Shown here one piece after another: positions 9,419-20,750 of a stretch of 64,000 nt of DNA. Both the position numbers and the translations under genes were made by a program. Position 1 is the stretch's first letter. Every line of letters starts with the position of its first letter. Under the pieces are notes generated by a model. It saw only the letters and a program-made list of their open reading frames with translations, searched no databases and was not told the origin of the DNA. The stretch spans positions 1,040,265-1,104,264 of the forward strand of contig NZ_BLAJ01000003.1 in assembly GCF_009176305.1 (NCBI RefSeq). Reading direction: 5' to 3'. The DNA comes from Martinezella dioscoreae (lineage in GTDB: Bacteria; Pseudomonadota; Alphaproteobacteria; Rhizobiales; Rhizobiaceae).

Positions 9419-10025
9419 GCTTAGGAAAGCCCTCGTAATGGGCGGAATGATCGCCCTCCCAATTGGCCATGCCCGGTTTGGTCAGCATGCCGCGCGGGCT
9501 GACAAAGCTTTGAATAGTCCGCTTGGGCCGCTCGTGCCACTGGATGTTGAAGGCCCAGAGCTTCGGGAAGAAGCAGAGCGATGCATAGGGCAGATGGTCG
9601 TGGATCCACCAGGCGAGCCTCTGCCAATCGCCCTCGTGACTATGGTGATCGATCAGCCAGGGCACGACGATGCAGACGGCCGCGCCCATGCAGCCATCGA
9701 GATCGCGCATATCCCAGATGTGGTGCGCGGCGGTATGGGGATTGGTCGAGCAGTTCAATCCATTCCTGTTACCGAAGGCATTGACCTCGGGTGAGCGATA
9801 GCCGGAACGGATATGTAGCCGGCCAAATGTCGCCTCCAGCGGTTCCAGCAATTCCTCGCAAAGCCGGCGTCCGGCCTCGATCGCCAGATCGGGATCTTCC
9901 GGGATGTTGGAAATGCGATAGAAATCCGCAATTTCCGAATGCAGGAAATCGCGAAAGAAGAAATTCTTCGACAGCCTGATGCGGCCGAGATCCTCAAGCC
10001 CCTTCATCGATCCCGGTTTTCTCAT
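9408..10025 (-). CDS. M15-like (D-Ala-D-Ala carboxypeptidase-like) protein
   Basis: The 205-residue protein contains LHIRSGYRSPEVN (about 91-103), typical of the M15 peptidase/hedgehog-like fold, and a downstream AHHIWDMRD in which a His-x6-Asp spacing could serve as part of the zinc site. The usual small residues of the SxHxxGxAxD motif are not conserved, so catalytic activity is uncertain. No signal peptide is seen. It ends overlapping the GNAT gene from the other strand. Best described as a conserved peptidase-fold protein of unknown role. Confidence 0.65.
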   Translation of the reverse strand: MRKPGSMKGLEDLGRIRLSKNFFFRDFLHSEIADFYRISNIPEDPDLAIEAGRRLCEELLEPLEATFGRLHIRSGYRSPEVNAFGNRNGLNCSTNPHTAAHHIWDMRDLDGCMGAAVCIVVPWLIDHHSHEGDWQRLAWWIHDHLPYASLCFFPKLWAFNIQWHERPKRTIQSFVSPRGMLTKPGMANWEGDHSAHYEGFPKLRS

Positions 10026-10190
10026 AGTGCGCTTCCCTCCTCGATCGGCATGGCCAACTCAGACGATTTTCGCCCTGGCTACCACCCGAATCCGTCAGCA
10101 ACGGGAACAATTCATCCTGCACCGGCTTCTGTAGGGGTCGCCAAAGGCGGCTATCGCTTAGATAGGCAATCCCGAAGATGGAGAGAAACA

Positions 10191-10685
10191 ATGCCGAAGG
10201 ACAAGACGCTGGAAGATCTTTTCTACGATACGCTGAAGGACATCTACTTTGCCGAAAGGCAGATCGTCCGGGCGCTGCCCAAAATGGCGCGCGCCGCTCA
10301 ATCGCCCGATCTCAAGGCCGGCTTCGAAAAGCACCTGCAGGAAACCGAGGGACATGTCGAACGCCTGCAACAGGTCTTCGAACTGATCGGCAAGCGCGCA
10401 CAGGGCAAGACCTGCGAAGCCATTCAAGGAATCATCGCGGAAGGCGAGGAGATCATCGATGAATTCAAGGGAACACCGGCTCTCGATGCCGGGCTGATTT
10501 CCGCGGCGCAGGCCGTCGAACACTATGAGATCGCCCGTTACGGCACGCTGCGGACCTGGGCGAATACGCTCGGCCAGCAGCAGGTGGTCAAGCTGCTCGA
10601 CCAGACGCTGCAGGAAGAGGGCAATGCCGATAAGACCCTCTCGAAGCTGGCGACGACCGCCGCCAACCAAAAAGCCGCGGCTTGA
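10191..10685 (+). CDS. YciF-like ferritin-fold protein (DUF892)
   Basis: This 164-residue protein is an alpha-helical DUF892/YciF-type ferritin-like bundle: MPKDKTLEDLFYDTLKDIYFAERQIVRALPKMARAA gives the first E-x6-Y metal-ligand helix, followed by KHLQETEGHVERL and SAAQAVEHYEIARYGTL, the other helices with E/H ligands. These proteins are linked to stress responses. The start at 10191 has GGAGAG eight bases upstream; the extended frame from 9939 runs through the promoter region of the opposite gene and is rejected. It ends before a convergent LysR regulator. Confidence 0.9.
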   Translation: MPKDKTLEDLFYDTLKDIYFAERQIVRALPKMARAAQSPDLKAGFEKHLQETEGHVERLQQVFELIGKRAQGKTCEAIQGIIAEGEEIIDEFKGTPALDAGLISAAQAVEHYEIARYGTLRTWANTLGQQQVVKLLDQTLQEEGNADKTLSKLATTAANQKAAA

Positions 10686-10760
10686 CCGCCGATACCGGGC
10701 CAATCAGGGAAGAGCGGCGGGCCACGCTCGGCCGCCCTTCTCCATCCATCCCCGGTATGG

Positions 10761-11654
10761 CTATGGCCCGCTATATCTGAAGAAATCGATGAAAGCTCTG
10801 AGGGCCGGGCGCATCTGGCGGCGGCTCGGATAATAGATGCAGAAGCCCGGATAGGGCGGACACCAGTCCTCGAGCACGCGGATGAGCTTGCCTTCCGCCA
10901 GTTCCTGCTGCACGCGAATGTCGAAGAGATAGGCAAGGCCGGCGCCATTGAGGGCAGCCAAAACGCCGAGCCGATCCTCGATCACGATCAAGGGGCCATC
11001 GACGGGAACGACCAGTTCGCGGCCATCCTTCTCGAACTCCCAGCGATAGATCGAGCCATCGGTAAATCGCCGCTTGATGCAGCGGTGATGGACGAGATCG
11101 CGTGGATGCAGCGGCTTCGGATGCTTCTCGAAATAGGCAGGCGACCCGGCGATGACCGTGCGTATGTCAGGCGAGACCTTCACCGCGATCATATCGCCTT
11201 CGATACTCTCCGCCAGCCGGATGCCGGCATCGTAGCCTTCCTTGACGATATTGCTGAAGCCATCCTCGTTGGCGATCTCGAGCGTGATATCGGGATAGGT
11301 GTTGAGGAAATCGCCAAGCCGAGGTGCCATCAGGAGGTCAGAGGCAAAACGCGGCGCGGTGATGCGCAACGTCCCCGCGGGGCGGCCTCGGGTCGCAAGC
11401 GCATCCTCAAGCGCGATATCGATTTCCTCCAGGGCCGGCCCCAACCGTTGCAATAGCGCCTGCCCCTCCTCGGTCGGAAGCACACTGCGCGTGGTGCGGG
11501 CAAGCAGCCGCACGCCGAGGCTTTCCTCAAGGCTGGAGACGGCGTGGCTGACCGCCGATGGCGCGATCGACAATTCCTTGCCGGCAGCACGAAAGCTGCG
11601 ATGGGCGGCGACGGCGGCAAAAACCGCAAGCTGAGAGAGCTGTGTTCTGTTCAT
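10761..11654 (-). CDS. LysR-family transcriptional regulator
   Basis: The 297-residue protein has the N-terminal winged helix-turn-helix (residues 1-62; SFRAAGKELSIAPSAVSHAVSSLEESLGVRLLARTTR) and a periplasmic-binding-protein-like effector domain (about 90-295, containing GTLRITAPRFASDLL). It is divergent from an aldo/keto reductase gene 131 bp away, the usual arrangement for a LysR regulator and its target, so it likely controls that gene and itself. It belongs to the CrgA/DmlR-like branch by the domain wording; the effector is unknown. Confidence 0.92.
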   Translation of the reverse strand: MNRTQLSQLAVFAAVAAHRSFRAAGKELSIAPSAVSHAVSSLEESLGVRLLARTTRSVLPTEEGQALLQRLGPALEEIDIALEDALATRGRPAGTLRITAPRFASDLLMAPRLGDFLNTYPDITLEIANEDGFSNIVKEGYDAGIRLAESIEGDMIAVKVSPDIRTVIAGSPAYFEKHPKPLHPRDLVHHRCIKRRFTDGSIYRWEFEKDGRELVVPVDGPLIVIEDRLGVLAALNGAGLAYLFDIRVQQELAEGKLIRVLEDWCPPYPGFCIYYPSRRQMRPALRAFIDFFRYSGP

Positions 11655-11785
11655 TGATCTAAATTATAGAACAACCTGTAAGAATTTGCATGGATTTTCA
11701 TTCATTGTCCGGAACCCTAACTTGAACTCGTAGGCAGCGGACACGAGCCCCTGTCGCTCCCATACGTCTCAAGAAGGAATACATC

Positions 11786-12781
<996 letters not shown>

Positions 12782-12808
12782 CAAACGGGCTGCTCCTTCT
12801 GCCCACAC

Positions 12809-12841
12809 AAAGACATCGGCCGCAAAGGTCGGTGTCTTTTT
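12809..12841 (+). terminator. Intrinsic terminator after aldo/keto reductase
   Basis: A 13-bp stem (left arm 12809-12821, right arm 12827-12839, two G-T wobbles) with loop GCAAA, running into five Ts (12837-12841), 27 bp after the stop codon. Confidence 0.9.
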
Positions 12842-13036
12842 GGGACCGAAAAGAAAAGTGAAGCATCGCAGAGAAGATGGCCGAACATGCGAATCGCCTG
12901 AATTGCAGGCTTTTTCAAATTCCTAGATTGATCGTCATGGACGCGAAGCTCGTTCGAAAGCTCCACGCTCGGTTGACAAACGGGTGCGAAATTTGAAGAT
13001 TGCCGCCATCAAAAACGGGCAGCGTGGGGAGGACTT

Positions 13037-16000
13037 ATGTCTAGGCGCGCGTTTATCGGCTTCTCTGCTTTTCTTCTCGCCACTTTCGCATCTCTGACCC
13101 CTTCGGTCGCCGCTGACGTCAAGCGCCAGGTGGTCACCACGAAGGATGGCGACTACTTCGGCTTCGATCTGCGCACAGAGCAGAATGTGACGCTGGATCA
13201 GTGCTCCGCCTCCTGCATCGGCGACAAGTCCTGCAAGGCCTTCACCTACAATCCCAAGGTGAAGTGGTGCTTCATGAAGTCGGACTTCAATCAGCTCAAC
13301 AGTTTCCCCGGCGCGATCGCCGGCAAGATCGTCGAGACGGCCGCCACCAGCGAGCCGGATATCGGCGCTGCCCCTGCCCTTTCCTTCCTTTCCGACAATT
13401 TCGTCCAGAGCGCGCGCGATGCAAAGAACACGCTGACGCTCGGCAACGAGCTGAAGGGCCAGGGCGTCGAAAGCCTGATCGCGCTCGGCCGCATCGAACT
13501 GACTTCGGGCAATGTCAACGATGCCCTAAACGCCTTCCAGGGCGCGCTTTCAATCAATCCCGACAATGGTGATCTGTGGATCGAGATGGCGCGCGCCGCC
13601 AATACGATCACGAACGACACGTCCGTCGCCACGCGGGCCGCCTATGCCGCGCTCAACGGCTACCAACTGACCCGCACGACGAGCAGCCGCGCCGATGCGC
13701 TGGCTGTGCTCGCCGAAGCGCTGAAGAACGCGCAGAACTATCGCCCCGCGCTCAGCGCCTACAAGGCAAGCCTCAATCTCGTCAGCTCCGCCGCCGTCCA
13801 GGCAGCCTATAACGATCTTCTGGCTCGCCAGGGCTTCCGCGTGACCGGCAATACGCTCGACAACGACAATGCCTCGCCCCGCGCCTGCGTGCAGTTCTCC
13901 GAAAAGCTGGTGAAGAGCGGCGTCGACTACACGCCCTTCGTCACCCTCAACGACGCCACGCCGAAGGGTGTCGACGCCAAGGACAACCAGATCTGTGTCG
14001 AAGGCCTGGAATTCGGCCAGCACTATCGCATTTCGCTGCGCGCCGGCCTGCCCTCCTCCGTGGATGAAAACCTCGCCTCGCAGGTCAATGTCGATATCTA
14101 CGTCAAGGATCGCACGGCTTCGCTGCGCTTCACCGGCGACAATTTCGTCCTGCCTTCGACTGCACGCCGCGGCATCCCGATCGTTTCGGTCAACGCCAAC
14201 ACGGCCAATCTCAAGCTCTATCGCATCGGCGACCGCAATATCGCGCAGCTTCTGAACAACTCGCAGTTCCTGACACAGGTGGACAGCTACAGCGCCCAGA
14301 CTATCCAGGACACCAATGGCGAGCTGGTCTGGCAGGGCTCCATCGAGATCAAGCAGGAACTCAACAAGGAAGTCGCGACCAGCTTCCCTGTGGACGAGGC
14401 ATTACCGAAGCGCAAGCCCGGCGTCTATGTGCTGACGGCGGTTGCGCCCGAGAGCGGCGGTCATGAATGGGACCCGCAGGCGACGCAGTGGTTCGTCGTT
14501 TCCGACATCGGCGTCACCACCTATGCCGGCACCGACGGGCTCAACGTTTTCGCCCGCTCGCTCGGCAGCGCCAAGCCGCTGGCCGGCATCCAGCTGCAGC
14601 TGCTCGCCAAGAACAATGAAATCCTCGGCACGGCGAAGACCGACGACAACGGACGCGCCGTCTTCAGCGCCGGCCTGATGCGCGGTACTGCTGGCATGAC
14701 GCCGGCCGTGATTACCGCCCAAAACGGCGATCAGGATTATGTCTTCCTCGACATGACGCGCGCCGGCTTCGATCTTTCCGATCGCGGCGTCGCCGGTCGA
14801 ACCGCGCCTGGTGCGATCGATCTTTTGACCTGGACGGAACGCGGCATCTACCGTGCCGGCGAGACGGTGCATGCCTCCGCCCTTGCCCGCGACGTCAGCT
14901 CGACGGCGGTCGAAAACCTGCCACTCACGTTCGTCTTCCTGCGTCCGGATGGCGTCGAGGATCGCCGCATCGTCACCGATGGCGGCAAGCTGGGCGGCTA
15001 TAATGTCGATCTGCCGCTGCAGCAGACCTCGATGCGCGGCACCTGGACGATGAATATCTATACCGACCCGAAGGGTTCCTCTATCGGCTCACAGACCTTC
15101 CTCGTCGACGATTTCGTGCCGGATCGCATCGAATTCGACATGAAGAGCGACGCCAAGGAGATCGAAGTCGGCCAGCCGACGCCGATCAATGTCGACGGAC
15201 GCTATCTCTATGGCGCACCGGCCGCCGGCCTCAATCTGGAAGGCGAAGTGACGCTGAAGCCGACGCGCCAGAGCGACGCCTACAAGGGCTATCAGTTCGG
15301 CCTCGCCGACGAAGGCGCCGGCAAGGCAAACGCAAACAATGACGACGAGGACAGCGACAGCGGCGACAGCAAGGCCGAGAGCACGCAGGTTCCCCTTGAA
15401 GACCTGCAGGCGCTGGATGAAAACGGCAAGACCACCTTCAACGTCACGATCAACGATACGCCCTCGACCACGCAGCTCCTGAACGCCAATATCACGGTGC
15501 GCATGCAGGAAGCCGGCGGCCGCGCCGTCGAGCGCTTGCTGACGCTGCCCGTCAAGGCAGATGGGCCGCGCATCGGCATCAAACCGGAATTCGACGGCGA
15601 TCTCGGGGAAAACTCCGTCGGCAACTTCCACGTCATCGTTGTCGACGCCAATGGCCAGAAACAGGCCATGCAGGGCCTGACCTGGAAGCTGCTCAGCGTC
15701 GAGCGCAATTATCAATGGTATCGCGACGGCAGCAGCTGGAAGTTCGAGCCGATCATGTCCACCAAGCAGGTGGCGGTCGGCACGGTCAATGCCACGACGG
15801 ACGGCGCGGCGATTTCCATGCCCGTTACCTGGGGCCGCTACCGGCTCGAAGTCTCTACCGCCGACGCGAACGGCCCGGAATCGAGCGTCGAGTTCAATGC
15901 CGGTTGGTATGTCGCCTCCACCTCAACGGAAACGCCTGACGCGCTCGAAATCGCGCTCGACAAGGAGAGCTACCATGTCGGTGATACGGCCAAGCTGAAG

Positions 16001-18559
16001 GTTACTTCGCGCTATGCCGGCCAGCTGATGGTGACGGCCGGTTCGGAGACGCTGATCTCGGTCACCAATGCCGATATCGGCGCCAACGGCGGCGAAGTGG
16101 ACGTTCCCGTGACCGCCGACTGGGGCGCGGGTACATACTTGACGGCCACGCTGTTCCGCCCGGGCGAAGCCCAGGAAAGCCGGATGCCGATGCGCGCCAT
16201 CGGCATCAAATGGGCTCCCGTGGATCCCGGCGAACGCAAGCTGCAGATCAAGATCGACGCGCCGCAGAAGACGCTGCCGCGCCAGCCGCTTGATATCAGC
16301 CTGCAGGTCGCCGGCGCAGGCGCCAACGAGGACGCCTACGTCACGATCGCCGCCGTCGATGTCGGCATCCTCAATCTCACGCGTTATCAGCCGCCGGCAC
16401 CGGATGACTGGTATTACGGCCAGCGCCAGCTCGGCCTCGAAATCCGCGACATCTACGGTCGCCTCATCGATGGCTCGCTCGGCGCCACCGGCAAGCTACG
16501 CACCGGCGGCGACGGCGGACAGGCGGCTTTACAAGCAAGCCCGCCGAAGGAAAAGCTGATCGCGTTCTTCTCCGGTCCCATCAAGCTTGATGCGAATGGG
16601 AAGGCCAATGTCAGCTTCGACATTCCGCAATTCAACGGCACGGCGCGGCTGATGGCGGTTGCCTGGTCGAAGGCCGGCGTCGGTCACGCGACGCAGGACG
16701 TCATCATCCGCGATCCTGTCGTCGTCACCGCCAGCCTGCCGAAGTTCCTGGCGCCCGGAGACAAGGCCAACCTGCGTCTCGACGTCGCCAACACCGATTC
16801 GCCGGCCGGCGAATACACGCTCGCGGTAACAGGCAACAGCGCCGTGACGGTGGATGCAAACGCTACCCAGCAGAAGATCAACCTCGAAACCGGCGGCAAA
16901 TACGCGATCACCTTGCCGCTGACCGGCGGACAGCCGGGCGACGGCACGGTTTCGATCAAGCTGTCGAATGCTTCGGGCATGTCGCTCGATCAATCGGTCG
17001 ATATCCCGGTTCGTCCGTCGCAGCTGCCGGTCACCGAACGGCGCGTCATCGCGCTGGCCCCCGGCAAGAGCCTCACCGTCAATGCCGATCTTCTTGCCGA
17101 TAGCGTGCTACCCGGCGCCTCTGTCAGCGTGAATGTCAGTCGCTCCAGCGCCTTCGATGTGCCGGCGCTGCTGATGAGCCTTAGCCGCTATCCCTATGGC
17201 TGCGCGGAACAGACGGCGAGCAGCGCCATGCCCCTGCTCTACTTCAGCGACATGGCCATCAAGAATGGCCTTGCCGATGACGCCGAGATCCAGAAGCGCG
17301 TGCAGGATTCGATCTATCGCGAATTGTCCTACCAGTCTTCGACCGGCAGCTTTGGTCTCTGGGGACCGGGTTCCGGCGATCTCTGGCTCGACGCCTACGT
17401 CATGGACTTCCTGACCCGCGCCCGCGAGCAGAAGTACAACGTGCCGGACCAGGCGATGGTGCAGGGCCTCGAAAACCTCCAGAATGCGCTGAGCGCCAAC
17501 ACCAACGTCAAGGACAACGGAAACGAAATCGCCTATGCGCTCTATGTGCTCGCGCGCAACAAGAAGGCCTCGATCAGCGATCTGCGATATTATGCGGACA
17601 CGATGCTGAACGACTTTCCGACGCCGCTCTCCAAGGCGCATCTGGCTGCGGCTCTCGCGCTCTATGGGGATGCTCAGCGCTCTCGCAACATCTTCGTGGA
17701 CTCGCTGCAGATGTCGCAGAAGGCGGCAGTCACAAAGGTCAGCTTCGTCCGCTCGGATTACGGCTCGTCGCTGCGCGACGGTGCGGCCGTGCTGGCGTTG
17801 GCTGCCGAAAGCCGCCCGGTGCCGCCGATCATTCCGGAACTCGCCAGCGTCGTCGCCAAGGATTGGCAGAGCCGGAAATATACCAGCACCCAGGAACAGA
17901 CCTGGATGCTGCTCGCCGCCCGCGCCCTGCAGAACGGCGATGACGGCCTGACACTCGACGTCAACGGCGCCGCCCATAGCGGCACCTACATGGCACAGAT
18001 GTCGGGCGATGCTCTGATGGGCCATCCGCTGACCGTGACCAACACGACGCGCCAGCCGCTGTCGGCTGCCGTAACCACGGTCGCGGCTCCGGTCGCGCAG
18101 CTGCCGGCCGGCGGCAACGGCTTCAAGATCGAGCGCAAGTACTATACGCTCGACGGCGAAGAGGCGAATGTCAGCCAGGCACAGCAGAACGAACGCTATG
18201 TCGTCGTATTGCACGTGACCGAGGACAATGATTGGCCACAGCGCATCCTCGTGACCGATCTCCTGCCGGCAGGCTTCGAGATCGATAATCCGAGCATCGT
18301 CAACAGTGCCCAGTTGTCGAACTTCGACTGGCTTAGCGAAGTTCAGCCGGCCCATGTCGAATTCCGCAACGACCGCTTCGTCGCCGCCTTCGACCAGGGT
18401 TCGGGCGCGGACCGTGACATGACCTTCGCCTATGTCGTGCGCGCCGTAACCCCCGGCGTCTACGATCATCCGGCCGCAAGCGTCGAGGACATGTACCGTC
18501 CGCAGTTCTCGGCCCGCACGGCGATGGGCCGCATGGAGGTGCTGGGCGCCCAGCAATAA
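13037..18559 (+). CDS. Bacterial alpha-2-macroglobulin with PAN domain and thioester
   Basis: The 1840-residue protein is a periplasmic protease trap. A Sec signal peptide (1-26, cleaved after SVAA) lacks a lipobox cysteine, so unlike E. coli YfhM it is probably soluble. Next comes a PAN/Apple-like module with Cys56, Cys60, Cys66 and Cys78, a TPR-like helical stretch (about 120-270), then the macroglobulin domains. The intramolecular thioester motif is intact: PYGCAEQ with Cys1389 and Gln1392, followed by the alpha-helical TED domain and a C-terminal receptor-binding-like domain. An acidic low-complexity insert (Asn/Asp/Ser-rich) occurs near residue 760-785. pbpC follows 9 bp downstream, the widespread pairing for protection and repair of the envelope after protease attack. 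Confidence 0.95.
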   Translation: MSRRAFIGFSAFLLATFASLTPSVAADVKRQVVTTKDGDYFGFDLRTEQNVTLDQCSASCIGDKSCKAFTYNPKVKWCFMKSDFNQLNSFPGAIAGKIVETAATSEPDIGAAPALSFLSDNFVQSARDAKNTLTLGNELKGQGVESLIALGRIELTSGNVNDALNAFQGALSINPDNGDLWIEMARAANTITNDTSVATRAAYAALNGYQLTRTTSSRADALAVLAEALKNAQNYRPALSAYKASLNLVSSAAVQAAYNDLLARQGFRVTGNTLDNDNASPRACVQFSEKLVKSGVDYTPFVTLNDATPKGVDAKDNQICVEGLEFGQHYRISLRAGLPSSVDENLASQVNVDIYVKDRTASLRFTGDNFVLPSTARRGIPIVSVNANTANLKLYRIGDRNIAQLLNNSQFLTQVDSYSAQTIQDTNGELVWQGSIEIKQELNKEVATSFPVDEALPKRKPGVYVLTAVAPESGGHEWDPQATQWFVVSDIGVTTYAGTDGLNVFARSLGSAKPLAGIQLQLLAKNNEILGTAKTDDNGRAVFSAGLMRGTAGMTPAVITAQNGDQDYVFLDMTRAGFDLSDRGVAGRTAPGAIDLLTWTERGIYRAGETVHASALARDVSSTAVENLPLTFVFLRPDGVEDRRIVTDGGKLGGYNVDLPLQQTSMRGTWTMNIYTDPKGSSIGSQTFLVDDFVPDRIEFDMKSDAKEIEVGQPTPINVDGRYLYGAPAAGLNLEGEVTLKPTRQSDAYKGYQFGLADEGAGKANANNDDEDSDSGDSKAESTQVPLEDLQALDENGKTTFNVTINDTPSTTQLLNANITVRMQEAGGRAVERLLTLPVKADGPRIGIKPEFDGDLGENSVGNFHVIVVDANGQKQAMQGLTWKLLSVERNYQWYRDGSSWKFEPIMSTKQVAVGTVNATTDGAAISMPVTWGRYRLEVSTADANGPESSVEFNAGWYVASTSTETPDALEIALDKESYHVGDTAKLKVTSRYAGQLMVTAGSETLISVTNADIGANGGEVDVPVTADWGAGTYLTATLFRPGEAQESRMPMRAIGIKWAPVDPGERKLQIKIDAPQKTLPRQPLDISLQVAGAGANEDAYVTIAAVDVGILNLTRYQPPAPDDWYYGQRQLGLEIRDIYGRLIDGSLGATGKLRTGGDGGQAALQASPPKEKLIAFFSGPIKLDANGKANVSFDIPQFNGTARLMAVAWSKAGVGHATQDVIIRDPVVVTASLPKFLAPGDKANLRLDVANTDSPAGEYTLAVTGNSAVTVDANATQQKINLETGGKYAITLPLTGGQPGDGTVSIKLSNASGMSLDQSVDIPVRPSQLPVTERRVIALAPGKSLTVNADLLADSVLPGASVSVNVSRSSAFDVPALLMSLSRYPYGCAEQTASSAMPLLYFSDMAIKNGLADDAEIQKRVQDSIYRELSYQSSTGSFGLWGPGSGDLWLDAYVMDFLTRAREQKYNVPDQAMVQGLENLQNALSANTNVKDNGNEIAYALYVLARNKKASISDLRYYADTMLNDFPTPLSKAHLAAALALYGDAQRSRNIFVDSLQMSQKAAVTKVSFVRSDYGSSLRDGAAVLALAAESRPVPPIIPELASVVAKDWQSRKYTSTQEQTWMLLAARALQNGDDGLTLDVNGAAHSGTYMAQMSGDALMGHPLTVTNTTRQPLSAAVTTVAAPVAQLPAGGNGFKIERKYYTLDGEEANVSQAQQNERYVVVLHVTEDNDWPQRILVTDLLPAGFEIDNPSIVNSAQLSNFDWLSEVQPAHVEFRNDRFVAAFDQGSGADRDMTFAYVVRAVTPGVYDHPAASVEDMYRPQFSARTAMGRMEVLGAQQ

Positions 18560-18568
18560 GAAGCAGAC

Positions 18569-20656
18569 ATGAAGGCGCGTTGGAAGATTGCGATCGGCTT
18601 TGGAGCCACTGCCGCAATAGTGGTGGCTCTGGTCTTTGGCCTGGAAGCCGCGGACAGAGCCTATCCGCCGCCGCTGGACAATGCCCGCGTGGTTTCCGCT
18701 GAGGTGCTCGACGCCAATGGCGATCTCCTGCGCGCCTTTGCCACTCCCGATGGCCGCTGGCGGCTGAAGACCGGCGTCGCCGATGTCGATCCGCAATTTC
18801 TGCGCATGCTGGTCGCCTATGAGGACCGGCGCTTCTACGACCATCACGGCGTCGACCCGATGGCGATCGGCCGCGCCTTCCTGCAGCTCGTCACACATGG
18901 CCGCATCGTCTCCGGCGGCTCGACGCTCTCCATGCAGGTCGCGCGCCTGATCGAGCCGCGCAGCGAGCGCTCGATGACGGCAAAGCTCCTGCAGGTCGCT
19001 CGTGCCATCCAGATCGAGCGGCGGCTGACCAAGGAACAGATCCTCGATCTCTATCTGACGCACGCTCCCTATGGCGGCAATCTGGAAGGCGTGCGCGCGG
19101 CGAGCCTTGCCTATTTCGGCAAGGAGCCGCGACACCTGACAGTCGCGCAGGCTGGCCTGCTCGTGGCGCTGCCGCAGCTGCCGGAAAAGCGCCGGCCGGA
19201 CCGCAATCTCGCAGCAGCCCAGGCCGCCCGCCATCGCGTGCTCGAGCGCGCGGCGGTGGCAGCCGTTATCGGCGAAGGCGAAGCGGAGCGCGCCTCGCTC
19301 TCCCCCATTCCGGCTCAGCGTCGGCAGCTCCCGGCCTATGCCGCGCATCTGGCCGAACTTGCGCTGCGCAAACAGCCCGGCATGATCAAGCACAAGACGA
19401 CGCTGAGACGTGATGTGCAGCAGGGCCTCGAAGCCGTTGCCGATGTGGCGGCAAAGCGGCTCGGGCCGAAGGTGTCAGTCGCGATGATCATGGCCGATGC
19501 CAAGACCGGCGAGATCATCGGCGAGGTCGGCTCCGCCAACTACTTCGATTCCTCGCGCGCCGGTTGGGTCGATATGACCCGGGTGCTGCGCTCGCCCGGC
19601 TCTACGCTGAAGCCCTTCATCTACGGCCTTGCCTTCGAGCAGGGCTATGTGGCCCAGGAAACGATCATCGAGGATCGCCCCGCCGATTTCTACGGCTATC
19701 GTCCCCGCAATTTCGACATGAGCTACCAGGGCGATGTCAGCGTACGGCAGGCGCTGCAATTGTCGTTGAATGTGCCGGCCGTGCGGCTGCTCGATGCCGT
19801 AGGTCCCACGCGGCTGCTGGTGCGCTTCCGTCGCGCGGAGGTGAAGCCGAAGCTGCCGCCGAACGAAGCGCCCGGGCTTGCCATCGGCCTCGGCGGCGTC
19901 GGCGTGACGCTGAAGGATCTCGTGCAGCTCTATGCCGGGCTTGCCAATCGCGGCAAGGCGATGCGGATCGGCGATGGCGTGCAGGACGAGGCCGGACCGA
20001 TCGACGGCGAGCCGCTGATGGAGCCGATCGCGGTGTGGAACATCACCGACATTCTCTCCGACATCATCGCGCCGCGCGGCAGCAAACAGCTCGGTATCGC
20101 CTACAAGACCGGCACCAGCTACGGCAACCGCGATGCCTGGTCGATCGGCTATGACGGCGCGCATGTACTCGGCGTCTGGGTCGGCCGTCCGGACAATGGC
20201 GCCGTGCCCGGGCTGGCGGGTTATGTTTCGGCCGCACCCGTCCTGTTCGAAGCCTTCGCCAAATCGGGCGTTGCCATAGCGCCTTTCCCTGCAGCTCCCA
20301 TGGGTGCCGTACGCATCGCGCCGACCGAACTGCCGATCAGTCAGCGGCGCTTTTCCGTGACTGCTGCCGGGCTGCTGGCGGCCTCCAGCCGCGAACCCGC
20401 CCCACAGATCGTCTATCCGCCGGAAGGCGCGCGCGTCGATCTCGGCGCCAGCAGCGGCAACGACCAGATCATGCCGCTGGCGCTGAAGCTGCAGGGTGGC
20501 AGGGCGCCGTTCCGCTGGCTCGCCAACGGCAAGCCGCTACCCGACATGTCGCGCCGCCGCACCAACCAATGGACGCCCGATGGCGCCGGCTATTCGACGC
20601 TGACGGTCATCGATGCGGCAGGGCGCGCAGCAAGCGTGCGGGTTTTTGTCGAATAA
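18569..20656 (+). CDS. pbpC: Penicillin-binding protein 1C
   Basis: A bifunctional murein synthase of 695 residues. One N-terminal membrane anchor (about 7-27) is followed by the GT51 transglycosylase domain with catalytic Glu85 in AYEDRRFYDHHG, then the transpeptidase domain with S345-T-L-K348 (SxxK), S399-L-N401 (SxN) and K513-T-G515 (KTG). The C-terminal BiPBP-like domain (about 610-695) is the hallmark of the 1C type. It starts 9 bp after the alpha-2-macroglobulin stop, so the two are cotranscribed. All key residues are present, so it should be active. Confidence 0.96.
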   Translation: MKARWKIAIGFGATAAIVVALVFGLEAADRAYPPPLDNARVVSAEVLDANGDLLRAFATPDGRWRLKTGVADVDPQFLRMLVAYEDRRFYDHHGVDPMAIGRAFLQLVTHGRIVSGGSTLSMQVARLIEPRSERSMTAKLLQVARAIQIERRLTKEQILDLYLTHAPYGGNLEGVRAASLAYFGKEPRHLTVAQAGLLVALPQLPEKRRPDRNLAAAQAARHRVLERAAVAAVIGEGEAERASLSPIPAQRRQLPAYAAHLAELALRKQPGMIKHKTTLRRDVQQGLEAVADVAAKRLGPKVSVAMIMADAKTGEIIGEVGSANYFDSSRAGWVDMTRVLRSPGSTLKPFIYGLAFEQGYVAQETIIEDRPADFYGYRPRNFDMSYQGDVSVRQALQLSLNVPAVRLLDAVGPTRLLVRFRRAEVKPKLPPNEAPGLAIGLGGVGVTLKDLVQLYAGLANRGKAMRIGDGVQDEAGPIDGEPLMEPIAVWNITDILSDIIAPRGSKQLGIAYKTGTSYGNRDAWSIGYDGAHVLGVWVGRPDNGAVPGLAGYVSAAPVLFEAFAKSGVAIAPFPAAPMGAVRIAPTELPISQRRFSVTAAGLLAASSREPAPQIVYPPEGARVDLGASSGNDQIMPLALKLQGGRAPFRWLANGKPLPDMSRRRTNQWTPDGAGYSTLTVIDAAGRAASVRVFVE

Positions 20657-20750
20657 TATCCGTCAAAGCATTGCGATCACGCCGCCGGCATTTTTGTCAG
20701 CCGCCGGCGTCTATGATATCTTAGGCATAACTCAAACGAGGAATGACGAG

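Noticed and set aside
11655..11785. LysR-type T-N11-A operator in the LysR/aldo-keto reductase gap
   Set aside because: A/T-rich segments are present but no clear symmetric LysR site could be fixed by eye.
17108..19393. 761-residue open frame on the minus strand over the alpha-2-macroglobulin/pbpC junction
   Set aside because: Antisense to two strongly supported genes; composition is typical of high-GC antisense frames and no family motif is seen.
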